Assembly: GCF_042434095.1 (NCBI RefSeq)
Contig: NZ_JBHLUE010000004.1
Location: forward strand, 744,001-808,000
Direction: 5' to 3'
DNA from: KBS50 sp042434095
GTDB taxonomy: Bacteria > Actinomycetota > Actinomycetes > Mycobacteriales > Micromonosporaceae
Length of the DNA: 64,000 nt
Shown: in pieces, positions 41,921 through 50,612 of the stretch
Layout of the letters: each line of letters starts with the position of its first letter
Position numbering within the stretch: the stretch's first letter is position 1
The notes under the pieces: generated by a model
Databases searched by the model: none
The model's input: only the letters and a program-made list of their open reading frames with translations
Told to the model about the DNA's origin: nothing
Position numbers and translations under genes: made by a program

Positions 41921-43075
41921 CGCGCCGGCCCGCCCGCCCGCGGGCGGTGCGCCCGGAGCCGGACCGTTCGAAGCCGGACCGCTGCCGGCCCGGCCGGCGG
42001 CGGCCGGAGCGGTGAGCCAGGTGAGGAGCGCGCCGAACACCAGCCCGATGAGCAGGCCGACGGCCGTGCGGAGCAGATCCACCTCGGCGCTGCCGACCGC
42101 CGTGTTCCCGGCCGCGCGGGTGAGCGCCGCGGCCACCGGCAGGATCGACAGGACCGCCCCGAACCCGTACAGCAGCAGCGGATAGCCGACCAGCGCGGCG
42201 AGGGCGGCCAGGCCCACCCGGCGCCACCGCACGGGCTCCGGACTGCCGGTCTCCGCGTCCCGACGCGTCCGGTCGGCCAGGGCCGCCACCCCGGCCAGCA
42301 GCAGCACGCCGAGCAGCACGGTGGGGCCCAGCCGGTCGCCGGGCGGCAGCGCCCGGGAGAGCACGATGCCGCCGGCGGCGAGCGCGGCCAGCAGGCCCGC
42401 GGTGGTCCGGCGCCGCCGGTCGGCCGCCGGCGCCGCCGCGAGCGCGCTCCCGATCGCCAGTACGGCGAGCAGCGCCGCCGTCCCGACCGCGGCGGCCACG
42501 AGTCCCGACTCCGCATCGGTCGGCGACTCGGTGGTGGCCGCCAGCGGAGCCACCGCGGCCGCGATGGCCGCCGTGAGGATCAGGGCGCGGCGGCCCCGGG
42601 AGGCCGAACGGTCGGCCGCGGCGCCCGCGGATGGCGACTCGCTCGGAACCGGCGAGACGTCGGCCGGCGTCCCGGCGGAGGGTGGCCGGCCCGCGAGCGA
42701 CGGCCGGCGCAGCACGGCGGTCAGCAGACCGAGGGCCGCCAGCACGCCGGCCGCCGCGAGCAGCAGGGTCATCGCCCGACCCTCGACATCGGCCCGGTCG
42801 AGCAGCACGTCGGCGATCACCCAGGCGGCGGCCAGCGGCGCCGCGGCGAGCACCATCGGCCGGGCGCCGCGGGCCGCCAGCAGCAGGCCGAGCAGCACGG
42901 CCAGGATCGCCGCGAACCGCAGGTCCCGGGCCCAGTACGTAGTGTCCCCGGCCAGCCGCTCGGACCATGGCCCGTACGGTTCGGTCAGCGGTTGCAGCGT
43001 GGTGAGCCCGACCGCCCACAGCGTCGCCGCGAGGGCCGCCCCGGCGCCACCGACCAGCACTGCCCAGTTCCGCAT
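41906..43075 (-). CDS. Polytopic membrane protein of unknown function
   Basis: 389 residues with about nine or ten hydrophobic helices. It starts MRNWAVLVGGAGAALAATLW. A Pro/Ser/Ala-rich loop lies around residues 128-155. The carboxy end (GPASNGPAPGAPPAGGRAGA) is low-complexity and runs into the 14-bp repeat. The ATG at 43075 is 23 bp downstream of the TipAS-type regulator gene on the same strand, so the two may be co-transcribed. No family recognised. Confidence 0.78.
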   Translation of the reverse strand: MRNWAVLVGGAGAALAATLWAVGLTTLQPLTEPYGPWSERLAGDTTYWARDLRFAAILAVLLGLLLAARGARPMVLAAAPLAAAWVIADVLLDRADVEGRAMTLLLAAAGVLAALGLLTAVLRRPSLAGRPPSAGTPADVSPVPSESPSAGAAADRSASRGRRALILTAAIAAAVAPLAATTESPTDAESGLVAAAVGTAALLAVLAIGSALAAAPAADRRRRTTAGLLAALAAGGIVLSRALPPGDRLGPTVLLGVLLLAGVAALADRTRRDAETGSPEPVRWRRVGLAALAALVGYPLLLYGFGAVLSILPVAAALTRAAGNTAVGSAEVDLLRTAVGLLIGLVFGALLTWLTAPAAAGRAGSGPASNGPAPGAPPAGGRAGAGRTG

Positions 43076-43098
43076 CCCGCCACCGTAGCCGGGCGCGG

Positions 43099-43857
43099 CT
43101 ACCCGTGGCTGTCGGCGTTGGCGTGGATGGCCGTCCGGAGGTACCCGGCCATGCCCGGCCGGATGGTCTCGTACGTCTGTGTGAAGCGCGGATCGGCCAT
43201 GTACATGTCGGCCAGGCCGCGGTGCATGTCGTAGCCGCACTCGTAGAACGACCGGCTGATCAGCTGCCGGTGCTCCTCGGCAAGCTCCCGGGCCGCCGGG
43301 CCGTCCGGGGCGGCGCCGGAGTCCATCACCGCGACGAACCGCCGGTTCCAGTCCTCCTGCTCGGCCTTGATCCGCAGCCAGTCGTCCTTGGTGTACCGGG
43401 CGGCGCGCCGGGCCGATTCCCGGTACGCGTCGGTGTCGCCCCAGCGCCGCTCGGCCTCCGCGGCGTGCCGGTCCGGGTCGGCCTCCCCGAACACCTCGAA
43501 CCGCTCCTCCGGGGTGAGCCGGATGTTCATGCTCCTCGCCTCCATCGCGAACTCGATCGCCTGGACCATCTGCTGGAGCCGCTTGACCCGCCCGGTCAGC
43601 AACTCGTGCTGCCGGCGCAGGTGGCTGACCGGATCGGCGTCCGGGTCGTCCAGGATGGCGGCGATCTCCTCCAGCGGGAACCCCAGCTCGCGGTAGAACA
43701 GGATCTGCTGCAGCCGGTCCAGGTCCGCGTCGTCGTACCGCCGGTAGCCGCCGCTCGTGCGGGATCCGGGCCTGAGCAGCCCGATCTCGTCGTAGTGGTG
43801 CAGCGTTCGCACGCTCACCCCGGCGGCCTCGGCCACCCGCCCCACCGTCCAGGCCAT
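43099..43857 (-). CDS. MerR-family regulator with TipAS domain
   Basis: 252 residues. The MerR helix-turn-helix is complete: TVGRVAEAAGVSVRTLHHYD, EIGLLRPGSRTSGGYRRYDD. A coiled coil follows, then the TipAS antibiotic-recognition domain (RWGDTDAYRESARRAARYTK, FYECGYDMHRGLADMYMADP). TipA of Streptomyces binds thiopeptides and activates efflux genes. Here GGGAGGGA precedes ATG 43857, and the gene lies just upstream of a membrane protein that it may regulate. Confidence 0.94.
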   Translation of the reverse strand: MAWTVGRVAEAAGVSVRTLHHYDEIGLLRPGSRTSGGYRRYDDADLDRLQQILFYRELGFPLEEIAAILDDPDADPVSHLRRQHELLTGRVKRLQQMVQAIEFAMEARSMNIRLTPEERFEVFGEADPDRHAAEAERRWGDTDAYRESARRAARYTKDDWLRIKAEQEDWNRRFVAVMDSGAAPDGPAARELAEEHRQLISRSFYECGYDMHRGLADMYMADPRFTQTYETIRPGMAGYLRTAIHANADSHG

Positions 43858-43933
43858 GGTTCCCTCCCTTGCGGTCCCCACGGTCCACCCCCACGTCGGG
43901 TGAGGGTCAAGCTGACCGGGAGCGGCCGCCCGA

Positions 43934-44395
43934 TCAGGCCAGCCGGGCCGGGAAGCCGCCGGTGGCGATGGGTCCCCAGGACTCGATGGTGAGCCGGATG
44001 AGCGACTTGCCCTGTTCCCGCATGGCGGTGCGGTATTCGTCCCAGTCCGGGTGCTCGCCGGAGATGCACCGGAAGTACTCCACCAGCGGCTCCAGCGCGT
44101 CCGGCAGGTCGAGCACCTCGGCGGTGCCGTCGAGCTGCACCCAGGGGCCGTTCCAGTCGTCGGAGAGCACGCAGGCCGAGGCCCGGGGGTCGCGGCGCAC
44201 GTTGGTGGCCTTGGCCCGATCCGGGTACGTCGAGACGACCAGCCGGCCCGCCTCGTCGATCCCGCAGGTGACCGGCGAGGACTGCGGCCGGCCGTCGACG
44301 CGGGTGGTCAGCAGCACCGCCCGGTGGCGGGGGCGGAGAAACTCCAGCAGGGCGTCGCGGTCGACGCGGGTGTTGGTGGCGACAGTTCGAGGCAT
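43934..44395 (-). CDS. Pyridoxamine-phosphate-oxidase-fold flavin/F420 enzyme
   Basis: 153 residues, split beta-barrel. RHRAVLLTTRVDGRPQSSPV, STYPDRAKATNVRRDPRASA and WVQLDGTAEVLDLPDALEPL match PPOX-class F420-dependent reductases (FDOR-B type), which are frequent in actinobacteria. Substrate unknown. The ATG at 44395 is 58 bp from the divergent serine hydrolase gene. Confidence 0.88.
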   Translation of the reverse strand: MPRTVATNTRVDRDALLEFLRPRHRAVLLTTRVDGRPQSSPVTCGIDEAGRLVVSTYPDRAKATNVRRDPRASACVLSDDWNGPWVQLDGTAEVLDLPDALEPLVEYFRCISGEHPDWDEYRTAMREQGKSLIRLTIESWGPIATGGFPARLA

Positions 44396-44453
44396 TTCCC
44401 GAGTATGCCCGGCGGCTATTCCGAAACCGATTGCCCGGGGCTAAGTTCGGCGC

Positions 44454-45686
44454 ATGATCGCGCCGAGCACCGACCCCGCCCGCCTCGGCTTCGACCCGGG
44501 CCGGCTGGCCCGGATCGACCGACACTTCGCCCGGTACGTCGACGACGGGCGGCTCGCCGGTTGGCAGATCGTGGTCACCCGGCGGGGCGAGGTCGCGCAC
44601 GCGTCCACGTACGGGCGGCGGGACATCGAGGCCGACACCCCCGTCGAGCCGGACACCCTCTGGCGGATCTACTCGATGACCAAGCCGATCACCTCGGTGG
44701 CCGTGATGATGCTCTGGGAGGAGGGCCGCCTCGAGCTGACCGACGAGATCGCGCGGTGGCTGCCCGAGTTCGCCGACGTGCGGGTGTACGACAAGGGCTC
44801 GGTGCTCAAGCCGTACACCGTGCCGGCGGCCGAGCCGATCCGGATCTGGCACCTGCTCACCCACACCTCCGGGCTGACGTACGGGTTCCTGCAGACCGCG
44901 GTGGCGGACGGCCTGTACCGGGCGGCCGGCTACGACCTGTCGGTGCCGCCCGGCCAGGACCTCGCGACGGCCTGCGCGGGCTGGGCCCGGCTGCCGCTGC
45001 GGGCGCAGCCGGGCACGTCGTGGGGCTACTCGGTCGCCACGGACGTGCTGGGCCGGCTCGTGGAGGTGATCTCCGGCCGGCGGCTGGACGAGTTCTTCGC
45101 CGAGCGGATCCTCGGGCCGCTGCGGATGACCGACACCCGGTGGTGGGTCGAGGAGGCCGACGCCAAGCGGCTGGCCGCGCTGTACCGGCCGGACCCGCTG
45201 ACCGGGCGGGCGGTCCGTACCCCCGAGGCCCTGGACCGGGCGGCGCTGCGCCGCCCGGAGTTCCTCTCCGGCGGCGGCGGGCTGGTCTCCACGGCCGCCG
45301 ACTACCACCGGTTCACCCAGTTCCTGCTGCGCAAGGGCGAGCTCGACGGCGTACGGCTGCTCGGGCCCCGGACCGTCCGCTTCATGACCCGTAACCACCT
45401 GCCGGGCGGCCGGGACCTGGCCGCGTTCGAGCCGGCCGGCTTCGCCGAAACGGCGTTCGGCGGGATCGGCTTCGGGCTGGGCTTCTCCGTGGTGCTCGAC
45501 CCGGTGCCGGCGCGGGTGCCGAGCAGCGTCGGCGAGTACGGCTGGGGCGGCGCGGCCAGCACGGCCTTCTGGGTGGACCCGGTCGAGGAGGTCACGGCCA
45601 TGCTCTTCACCCAGCTGATGCCGTCGAGCACCCACCCGCTGCGGCCGCAGCTGCGCCAGCTGGTGTACTCGGCACTGGTCGATTAG
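44454..45686 (+). CDS. Serine hydrolase of the beta-lactamase/class C family
   Basis: 410 residues, no signal peptide. The nucleophile motif SxxK is IYSMTKPITSVAVMM (about Ser74, Lys77), and the second motif YxN-like is WGYSVATDVLGRL (about Tyr186). LSGGGGLVSTAADYHRFTQF and YGWGGAASTAFWVDPVEEV are conserved in the EstB/LovD-type esterases of this fold. It is probably a cytoplasmic esterase or transacylase rather than a beta-lactamase. Confidence 0.92.
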   Translation: MIAPSTDPARLGFDPGRLARIDRHFARYVDDGRLAGWQIVVTRRGEVAHASTYGRRDIEADTPVEPDTLWRIYSMTKPITSVAVMMLWEEGRLELTDEIARWLPEFADVRVYDKGSVLKPYTVPAAEPIRIWHLLTHTSGLTYGFLQTAVADGLYRAAGYDLSVPPGQDLATACAGWARLPLRAQPGTSWGYSVATDVLGRLVEVISGRRLDEFFAERILGPLRMTDTRWWVEEADAKRLAALYRPDPLTGRAVRTPEALDRAALRRPEFLSGGGGLVSTAADYHRFTQFLLRKGELDGVRLLGPRTVRFMTRNHLPGGRDLAAFEPAGFAETAFGGIGFGLGFSVVLDPVPARVPSSVGEYGWGGAASTAFWVDPVEEVTAMLFTQLMPSSTHPLRPQLRQLVYSALVD

Positions 45687-45749
45687 GACGCCAGCGGTTA
45701 TTCCGCCGATATCGTCCGATAAGCCCTATAAGCTGCCAATCTTGCTGTT

Positions 45750-46976
45750 ATGGGAGCATGGCGCGACGATGGGGCGCGCCGGCCGGGTCGCGGCCGGCGG
45801 CCGAGGCCCCGCATCGTGCCGCGCGCCCCCGACGGTCCGCCGCGGACCACCCTGCTCGAGCTCTTCTTCGACCTGGTGTTCGTGGTCAGCCTCGCGCTGA
45901 TCTCCGAGGGGCTCGGTCGGGACACCTCCTGGGGCGGCGCGCTGCACGCCCTCGTGCTGCTGATGGCCACCTGGTGGGTGTGGCTGGTGACCACGCTGGT
46001 CACGGACTACTACGACCCGCGGCGACCGCCCATGCAGGGCCTCACCATCGCCGTGACGCTCGGCAGCCTGCTGATGGCCGCCGCCATCCCCGGCGCCTTC
46101 GGGCTGCACGGCGCGGTGTTCGCCGGGGCGTACGTGGCCATCCACCTGGGGCGCGGCTGCTACCTGATCCCCCTGCTGCGCGGCCAGCGGCACTCGCGGG
46201 AACGGGCCATCCGGGTCTTCATCTGGTTCGCCGTGAGCGCCGTACCGTGGCTGGCCGGCGGTTTCGCGGCCGGCGACTGGCGGCCGGCGCTCTGGCTGGT
46301 CGCGCTGGCCGTCGACTACGCCGGCGCCAAGCTGGGCTACCCGGTGCCGCGGATGGGCCGACCGCCGATCCAGCGGTACGCGGTGATCGCCGAACACCTG
46401 GCCGAGCGCTACCAGCAGTTCTTCATCATCGCCCTGGGCGACGCGGTCCTGATCACCGGCATCGCGCTCAGCCGCACCGACTTCGACCTCGGCGAGGTGG
46501 CCGCCTTCGTGCTGGCCTTCCTGATCACCACGTTGCTGTGGCGGATCTACGTGCACCGGGCCGGCGAGACGCTGTCCCCGGCCATCGAGCGGTCCCCGCA
46601 GCCGGAGCGGTTCGTCGCCACCGCCCCGGTCACCCAGCTCGTGATGGTGGCCGGCGTGGTGGCCACGGCCGCCAGCTTCGACTTCTTCATCACGCATCCC
46701 ACCCAGGGCACCCGGACGGCCACCGTCTCGATCGCGCTCGGCGGCCCGGTGCTGTTCCTGCTCGGCCGGGCCCGATTCGAGTACGAGGTGTTCCGCCGGG
46801 TCTCCCCGAACCGGATCTTCGGCCTGGTGGCCCTGCCCGTGGCGGCGCCGATCCTGCTGTGGTTCCCGCCGCTGGCCACCGAGGCGACCGTCGCGGTCGT
46901 GCTGGCCGTCATCGCGGTGCGGGACACCGTACGCAGCAAGGGCCGCCCGCCGGAGGAGCCGCGCCCGCCGGGTTGA
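45750..46976 (+). CDS. ltrA: Low temperature requirement protein A family membrane protein
   Basis: 408 residues with about ten to twelve helices. The hallmark TTLLELFFDLVFVVSLALIS stands near residue 33, followed by WWVWLVTTLVTDYYDPRRPP and AEHLAERYQQFFIIALGDAV, both typical of LtrA. The name comes from a Listeria mutant unable to grow in the cold; the molecular function is unknown. No good ribosome binding site precedes ATG 45750, so the exact start is uncertain. Confidence 0.9.
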   Translation: MGAWRDDGARRPGRGRRPRPRIVPRAPDGPPRTTLLELFFDLVFVVSLALISEGLGRDTSWGGALHALVLLMATWWVWLVTTLVTDYYDPRRPPMQGLTIAVTLGSLLMAAAIPGAFGLHGAVFAGAYVAIHLGRGCYLIPLLRGQRHSRERAIRVFIWFAVSAVPWLAGGFAAGDWRPALWLVALAVDYAGAKLGYPVPRMGRPPIQRYAVIAEHLAERYQQFFIIALGDAVLITGIALSRTDFDLGEVAAFVLAFLITTLLWRIYVHRAGETLSPAIERSPQPERFVATAPVTQLVMVAGVVATAASFDFFITHPTQGTRTATVSIALGGPVLFLLGRARFEYEVFRRVSPNRIFGLVALPVAAPILLWFPPLATEATVAVVLAVIAVRDTVRSKGRPPEEPRPPG

Positions 46977-47125
46977 TCCCGGCCCGATGACCTGCGGGTA
47001 CGGCCCGGCGGTTCGCCGTATGTCTCGATATGCCGGAAAAGCACCTTAAGGAATGTGAGGGTGACTCGTGAGGCGCCGCTCCCGGTAACCCCTCGCCTCG
47101 CCACCTCCGTCTCGAAAGGACAGCG

Positions 47126-47917
47126 ATGCGCGTTTCCCGATGGCGACGAGCCGCCCTGACCCTGGCCCTCACGATCGCCACCACCGGCGCCGGCGTCGCG
47201 GCCACCGCCGGCGCCGCCCAGGCCGACGGCTGCTACACCTGGACCCGAACCCTCCAGACCGGACGCAGCGGCGAGGACGTGCGGCAGCTGCAGATCCGGG
47301 TGGCCGGCTGGGCCGGATACGCCGGAACGCTGACCATCGACGGCCGCTACGGCTCGCGCACCGCCGCGGCCGTCCGCCGGTTCCAGGCCGCCTACGGGCT
47401 GCGGGCCGACGGGATCGCCGGCCCGAAGACCTTCGCCAAGCTGTACGCGTTGCAGGACAACGACTGCACGCCGGCGCACTTCAGCTACGCCGAGCTCGAC
47501 GACGGCTGCGGCGGCGCCGGCTGGGACGGTGGCCCGCTGTCGGCGGCCGCCACCCGGGCCAACGCGCTGCGGATGATGTGGAAGCTGGAGGCCCTGCGGC
47601 ACGCCCTCGGCGACCGCCCGCTCACGGTCATCAGCGGGTTCCGCAGCCGCTCCTGCAACGCCAAGGTGGACGGTGCCGCCCGCAGCCAGCACCTGTACGG
47701 GAACGCCGCCGACATCGTGTCGCCGGGCGTACCGCTCTGCACGATCGCCCGGGAGGCGCGCAGCCACGGCGCCAGTGGGCTGCTCGGGCCGGGCTACCCG
47801 GGGCACAGCGACCACGTGCACCTGGACGCGCGAACCGAGAACAGCGCCGACCGCCTGCCGGCCTACTGGTCCGCGCCCTCGTGCGGGATCAGCGGTCCCG
47901 GCGCGGCCGGCGCCTGA
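47126..47917 (+). CDS. Secreted peptidoglycan-binding M15-type DD-peptidase
   Basis: 263 residues. The signal peptide ends near residue 33 (AGAAQADG). Residues 38-110 are a peptidoglycan-binding domain (LQTGRSGEDVRQLQIRVAGW, DGRYGSRTAAAVRRFQAAYG). The rest is an M15A peptidase, with ISGFRSRSCNAKVDG, the zinc ligands in SQHLYGNAADI and the active-site His pair HSDHVHLDA. This is the layout of Streptomyces albus G zinc DD-carboxypeptidase. GAAAGGA lies 5 nt before ATG 47126. Confidence 0.94.
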   Translation: MRVSRWRRAALTLALTIATTGAGVAATAGAAQADGCYTWTRTLQTGRSGEDVRQLQIRVAGWAGYAGTLTIDGRYGSRTAAAVRRFQAAYGLRADGIAGPKTFAKLYALQDNDCTPAHFSYAELDDGCGGAGWDGGPLSAAATRANALRMMWKLEALRHALGDRPLTVISGFRSRSCNAKVDGAARSQHLYGNAADIVSPGVPLCTIAREARSHGASGLLGPGYPGHSDHVHLDARTENSADRLPAYWSAPSCGISGPGAAGA

Positions 47918-48033
47918 ACCGCACGGCCCGGCCGGTTCGGGCGCCGAACCGGCCGGGATGCGGGGCCGGTGTCCCTATCCCCGCAGCCGAGGCGAGGCCC
48001 GACGCTTCGACACCGGCCCTCGAGTTCCGGTGC

Positions 48034-49161
48034 TCAACTCGCCGCGCGGCCCTGCTCGGCATGGCCGGCCGGCGGTACGCCGGGGGCCGGCCGGCTGGCC
48101 GGCGGCTGGTGTCCGGACCGGGCGCCGGTGGGCCGGCCGGACGCGCCAGGGGTGCGGCCGGGCACCCCCGGCGTGCGCGGGGGCGCTCCCGGCACGCGGC
48201 CGGACGGTCCCGCCGGGCGACCGGTCGACCCGGCCGGACCCGGCCAGGCGCCCGGCGTGTGGCCGGGCGGCCCGGGAACGACGCCCGGCGACCCGGGCCG
48301 GGCGCCCGGGCCAGGACGCCCGCCGACGCCGCCGGGCGCACCGGGCCGGACGGCCGACGCACCGGGCCGGCCGGCCGGCGTACCGGGCCGGCCGGCCGCG
48401 GAAACGGACCAGCCGGAACCCGGGGCGGACCACGGGGTCCCCGGCTGGCCAGCGGCCGGCGATGGGCGGGTCGGCAGCGCCGCGGTTCCGGGCTGGTGCG
48501 GCCGGGCCGGCGCACCGGACGCCGAGCGCGGCAGCGCGCCGCCGCCGGTCCGGGTCGGCAGCGCACCCGGCCGGCCGGTCGGCACGCCGGGTCGCGGCGG
48601 CAGGACACCGGGCCGGCCGGTCTGCGCGCCGGGCCGGCCGGTCGGCGCGCCCGCGCGGTTCGGCAGCGCGCCGGGGCGCGCGGTGGCCGCACCGGGCCGG
48701 GGCGGCAGGGCACCCGCTCGGGCCGGCACGACGCCCTGCCGCGGCGGCAGGGCACCCGGCCGGGCCGGCACGACGCCCGGCCGGGCCGGGCCCGCGCCCG
48801 GCCGCGGGTACGGCGGGCCGGACCGGGCCGGCGGAGCGGGGGCGCCGATCCGCTCGGACGGTGTCGACGACATCCCCCGGGCCGGAATCTCGAGGAAGGG
48901 GTTCCCGTGCCGTTCCACGGCGTCGATCTGCCGATCGTTCAGGCCGTGCTCGGTCAGCACCCGGCGGCCCCACCGGTGCAGCCGGCAGGGGTACGGAGCA
49001 CCGTCGTTGCGGCACTTGGGGCCCGCCGGCCACTCCTCGGCCGCGTGCACCACCACCGCTCGCACGGCGAGTCGGACGTCCTCGGCCGTCACGTACGACG
49101 GTAGGGGCACCTCTCCGAGCGCGCGGTCGACCGGATCCGGCGTCTGGTCCACGATGTGCAC
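48034..49161 (-). CDS. Protein with short Cys-containing domain and long Pro/Gly/Arg-rich tail
   Basis: 375 residues from GTG 49161, with GAGGAGG 6 nt upstream. Residues 1-100 are ordered-looking: VPLPSYVTAEDVRLAVRAVV, EEWPAGPKCRNDGAPYPCRL, WGRRVLTEHGLNDRQIDAV. Residues ~105-375 are degenerate RPGALPPRPGV-type repeats, surely disordered. The upstream frame extension to 49485 runs through a minisatellite and is not coding. No signal peptide. The tail may be a phase-separating or multivalent binding region, which is speculative. It is rich in bases that make the opposite strand look open too. Confidence 0.72.
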   Translation of the reverse strand: MHIVDQTPDPVDRALGEVPLPSYVTAEDVRLAVRAVVVHAAEEWPAGPKCRNDGAPYPCRLHRWGRRVLTEHGLNDRQIDAVERHGNPFLEIPARGMSSTPSERIGAPAPPARSGPPYPRPGAGPARPGVVPARPGALPPRQGVVPARAGALPPRPGAATARPGALPNRAGAPTGRPGAQTGRPGVLPPRPGVPTGRPGALPTRTGGGALPRSASGAPARPHQPGTAALPTRPSPAAGQPGTPWSAPGSGWSVSAAGRPGTPAGRPGASAVRPGAPGGVGGRPGPGARPGSPGVVPGPPGHTPGAWPGPAGSTGRPAGPSGRVPGAPPRTPGVPGRTPGASGRPTGARSGHQPPASRPAPGVPPAGHAEQGRAAS

Positions 49162-49370
49162 GCCTGCCTCCTCGCGGTTCCATCGCGGCGCGGTCCGCCG
49201 CGTGTTAGCTAGTGGTACGTCCGGATCCGTCCCACAGTTCATCCGTCCCGCATCGACGCCGTGGATGACGCCCGCCCCGACCGCCCCCCGACGGTCCCGA
49301 GCCCACGGTGCCGACGGCGGCCGGCGGAGAAGCCGGCGACTGCGCCGGGCCAACGACCCCGGCCCGGCGG

Positions 49371-49520
49371 CCGGACCGGAAGCACGGCGGCCGGACCGGA
49401 AGCACGGCGGCCGGACCGGAAGCACGGCTGCCGGACCGGCGGCACGACTGCCGGACCGGCGGCACGGCTGCCGGACCGGCGGCACGGCTGCCGGACCGGC
49501 GGCACGGCTGCCGGACCGGC
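49371..49520. repeat. 20-bp minisatellite, 7.5 copies
   Basis: Units of CCGGACCGGAAGCACGGCGG and variants start every 20 bp from 49371 to 49511. The unit is not a multiple of 3. It lies within the 622-bp gap 49162-49783 between two minus-strand genes, about 210-360 bp upstream of the Pro/Gly-rich gene. The rest of the gap shows no coding signal. Confidence 0.9.
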
Positions 49521-49783
49521 GGAGGCACGGCGGCCGGACGGAGGCATGGCGGCGGGCCGGCAGGGGCGCGCGGCGGGCCGGCCGGAGGCACGACCTGCCG
49601 CCAAGGGCGCACGCCAGCCCGGCAAGGGCGCGCGGCGGCGGCCGGCGCGCTGTCGGTGTCGCTCACCGCGCGAATGCAGTTACGGTGAGTAGCCACTGAA
49701 CTGCGGAACGAGAGACCGGGCCGGACCCGGTGATGACAGGGGGTTGACGCCCCAGCGACCGTTGCCGGCGGCGGTCGTTACCC

Positions 49784-50002
49784 TCAGTGGACCACTTCAC
49801 GCCAGTCGGGCCGACCTCCGAGCCAGGCGTCCGCGAGGATGAGTGCCGTGGCACGACTGGGGCACTCCTGGACCTTGGAGCGGCCGTCCGCGCCGCCCAT
49901 CTGAGCTTCCACCAGCCACGACTGCCCGTCGGTTCGTACGTAGACGTCCCGCCGGGAACGCCGGGCCGAATCACCGTTCCACCAATGCCGCTCGATCCTC
50001 AC
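49784..50002 (-). CDS. Small conserved-looking protein of unknown function
   Basis: 72 residues from GTG 50002 (VRIERHWWNGDSARRSRRDV), followed by TDGQSWLVEAQMGGADGRSK and RATALILADAWLGG. Compact alpha/beta fold with several Trp. Longer in-frame starts exist (GTG 50011, TTG 50050) without a good ribosome binding site. It is divergent from the STAS gene over a 171-bp gap and may be a nucleic-acid or protein-binding adaptor; the role is unknown. Confidence 0.65.
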   Translation of the reverse strand: MRIERHWWNGDSARRSRRDVYVRTDGQSWLVEAQMGGADGRSKVQECPSRATALILADAWLGGRPDWREVVH

Positions 50003-50173
50003 CCCGATCACGCTAGCGGAATCGGGAAGCAGTGCGAACTTTTGGATCAACCCATGACGAAGCGCTGCACGATCGACACAGAGAGTAGCTGCCTGTCATC
50101 ACGTAACATGGTCCTGTCGGTCACCGCCTTCTGAGTCGAGGGACGGGAGTCGACGGAACCATGGAGTGCTCTT

Positions 50174-50554
50174 TTGATTACGAACAGTAGTGACAATCGC
50201 CAGCGCCCGACAACGCCGGCGGTCGTACGGTCCGTTTCGCGCGCGGGGTCGACCGCCCGGATCCACCTCACCGGTGAGGTGGACATGTCCACCGCGGAGC
50301 AGGTCGGCAAGGCCGTCGCCGAGGCGCTGAACCGAGCGGACACGACCGCTCCGATCAGCCGGATCGAGCTGGACCTGAGCGCCGTGACGTTCCTCGACTC
50401 GTCCGGGATCCGCGAGCTGCTCGAGGTTCAGGCGAACGCCGCCGAGCGGGGCTGCCGGCTGGTCGTGCGGGGGACGCACGGCACGGTGGCCCGGGTGCTG
50501 GAGATCAGCGGGGTGACCGCCCTCCTCGCCGGCACGATCGCCGAGGCGGACTGA
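50174..50554 (+). CDS. STAS-domain anti-anti-sigma factor
   Basis: 126 residues from TTG 50174, with GGAG 7 nt upstream. ARIHLTGEVDMSTAEQVGKA and LDLSAVTFLDSSGIRELLEV are the STAS signature, and Ser77 of the DSSG motif is the expected phosphorylation site. Such proteins bind anti-sigma kinases and free a SigB/SigF-type sigma factor. No kinase or sigma gene is adjacent; the nearest regulator is the convergent GAF-ANTAR gene. Confidence 0.9.
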   Translation: MITNSSDNRQRPTTPAVVRSVSRAGSTARIHLTGEVDMSTAEQVGKAVAEALNRADTTAPISRIELDLSAVTFLDSSGIRELLEVQANAAERGCRLVVRGTHGTVARVLEISGVTALLAGTIAEAD

Positions 50555-50612
50555 GGCCGGCCGCCGCCGTCCGCACCGGCTCAGGGCGCCGGCCGCCGCA
50601 ATCAGGCCGGAA

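Noticed and set aside
46977..47125. Leader of the M15 peptidase examined for a cyclic-di-AMP (ydaO-type) riboswitch, which often precedes actinobacterial wall hydrolases
   Set aside because: The conserved core segments of that riboswitch could not be found; the same was true before the CHAP gene (61435-61597).
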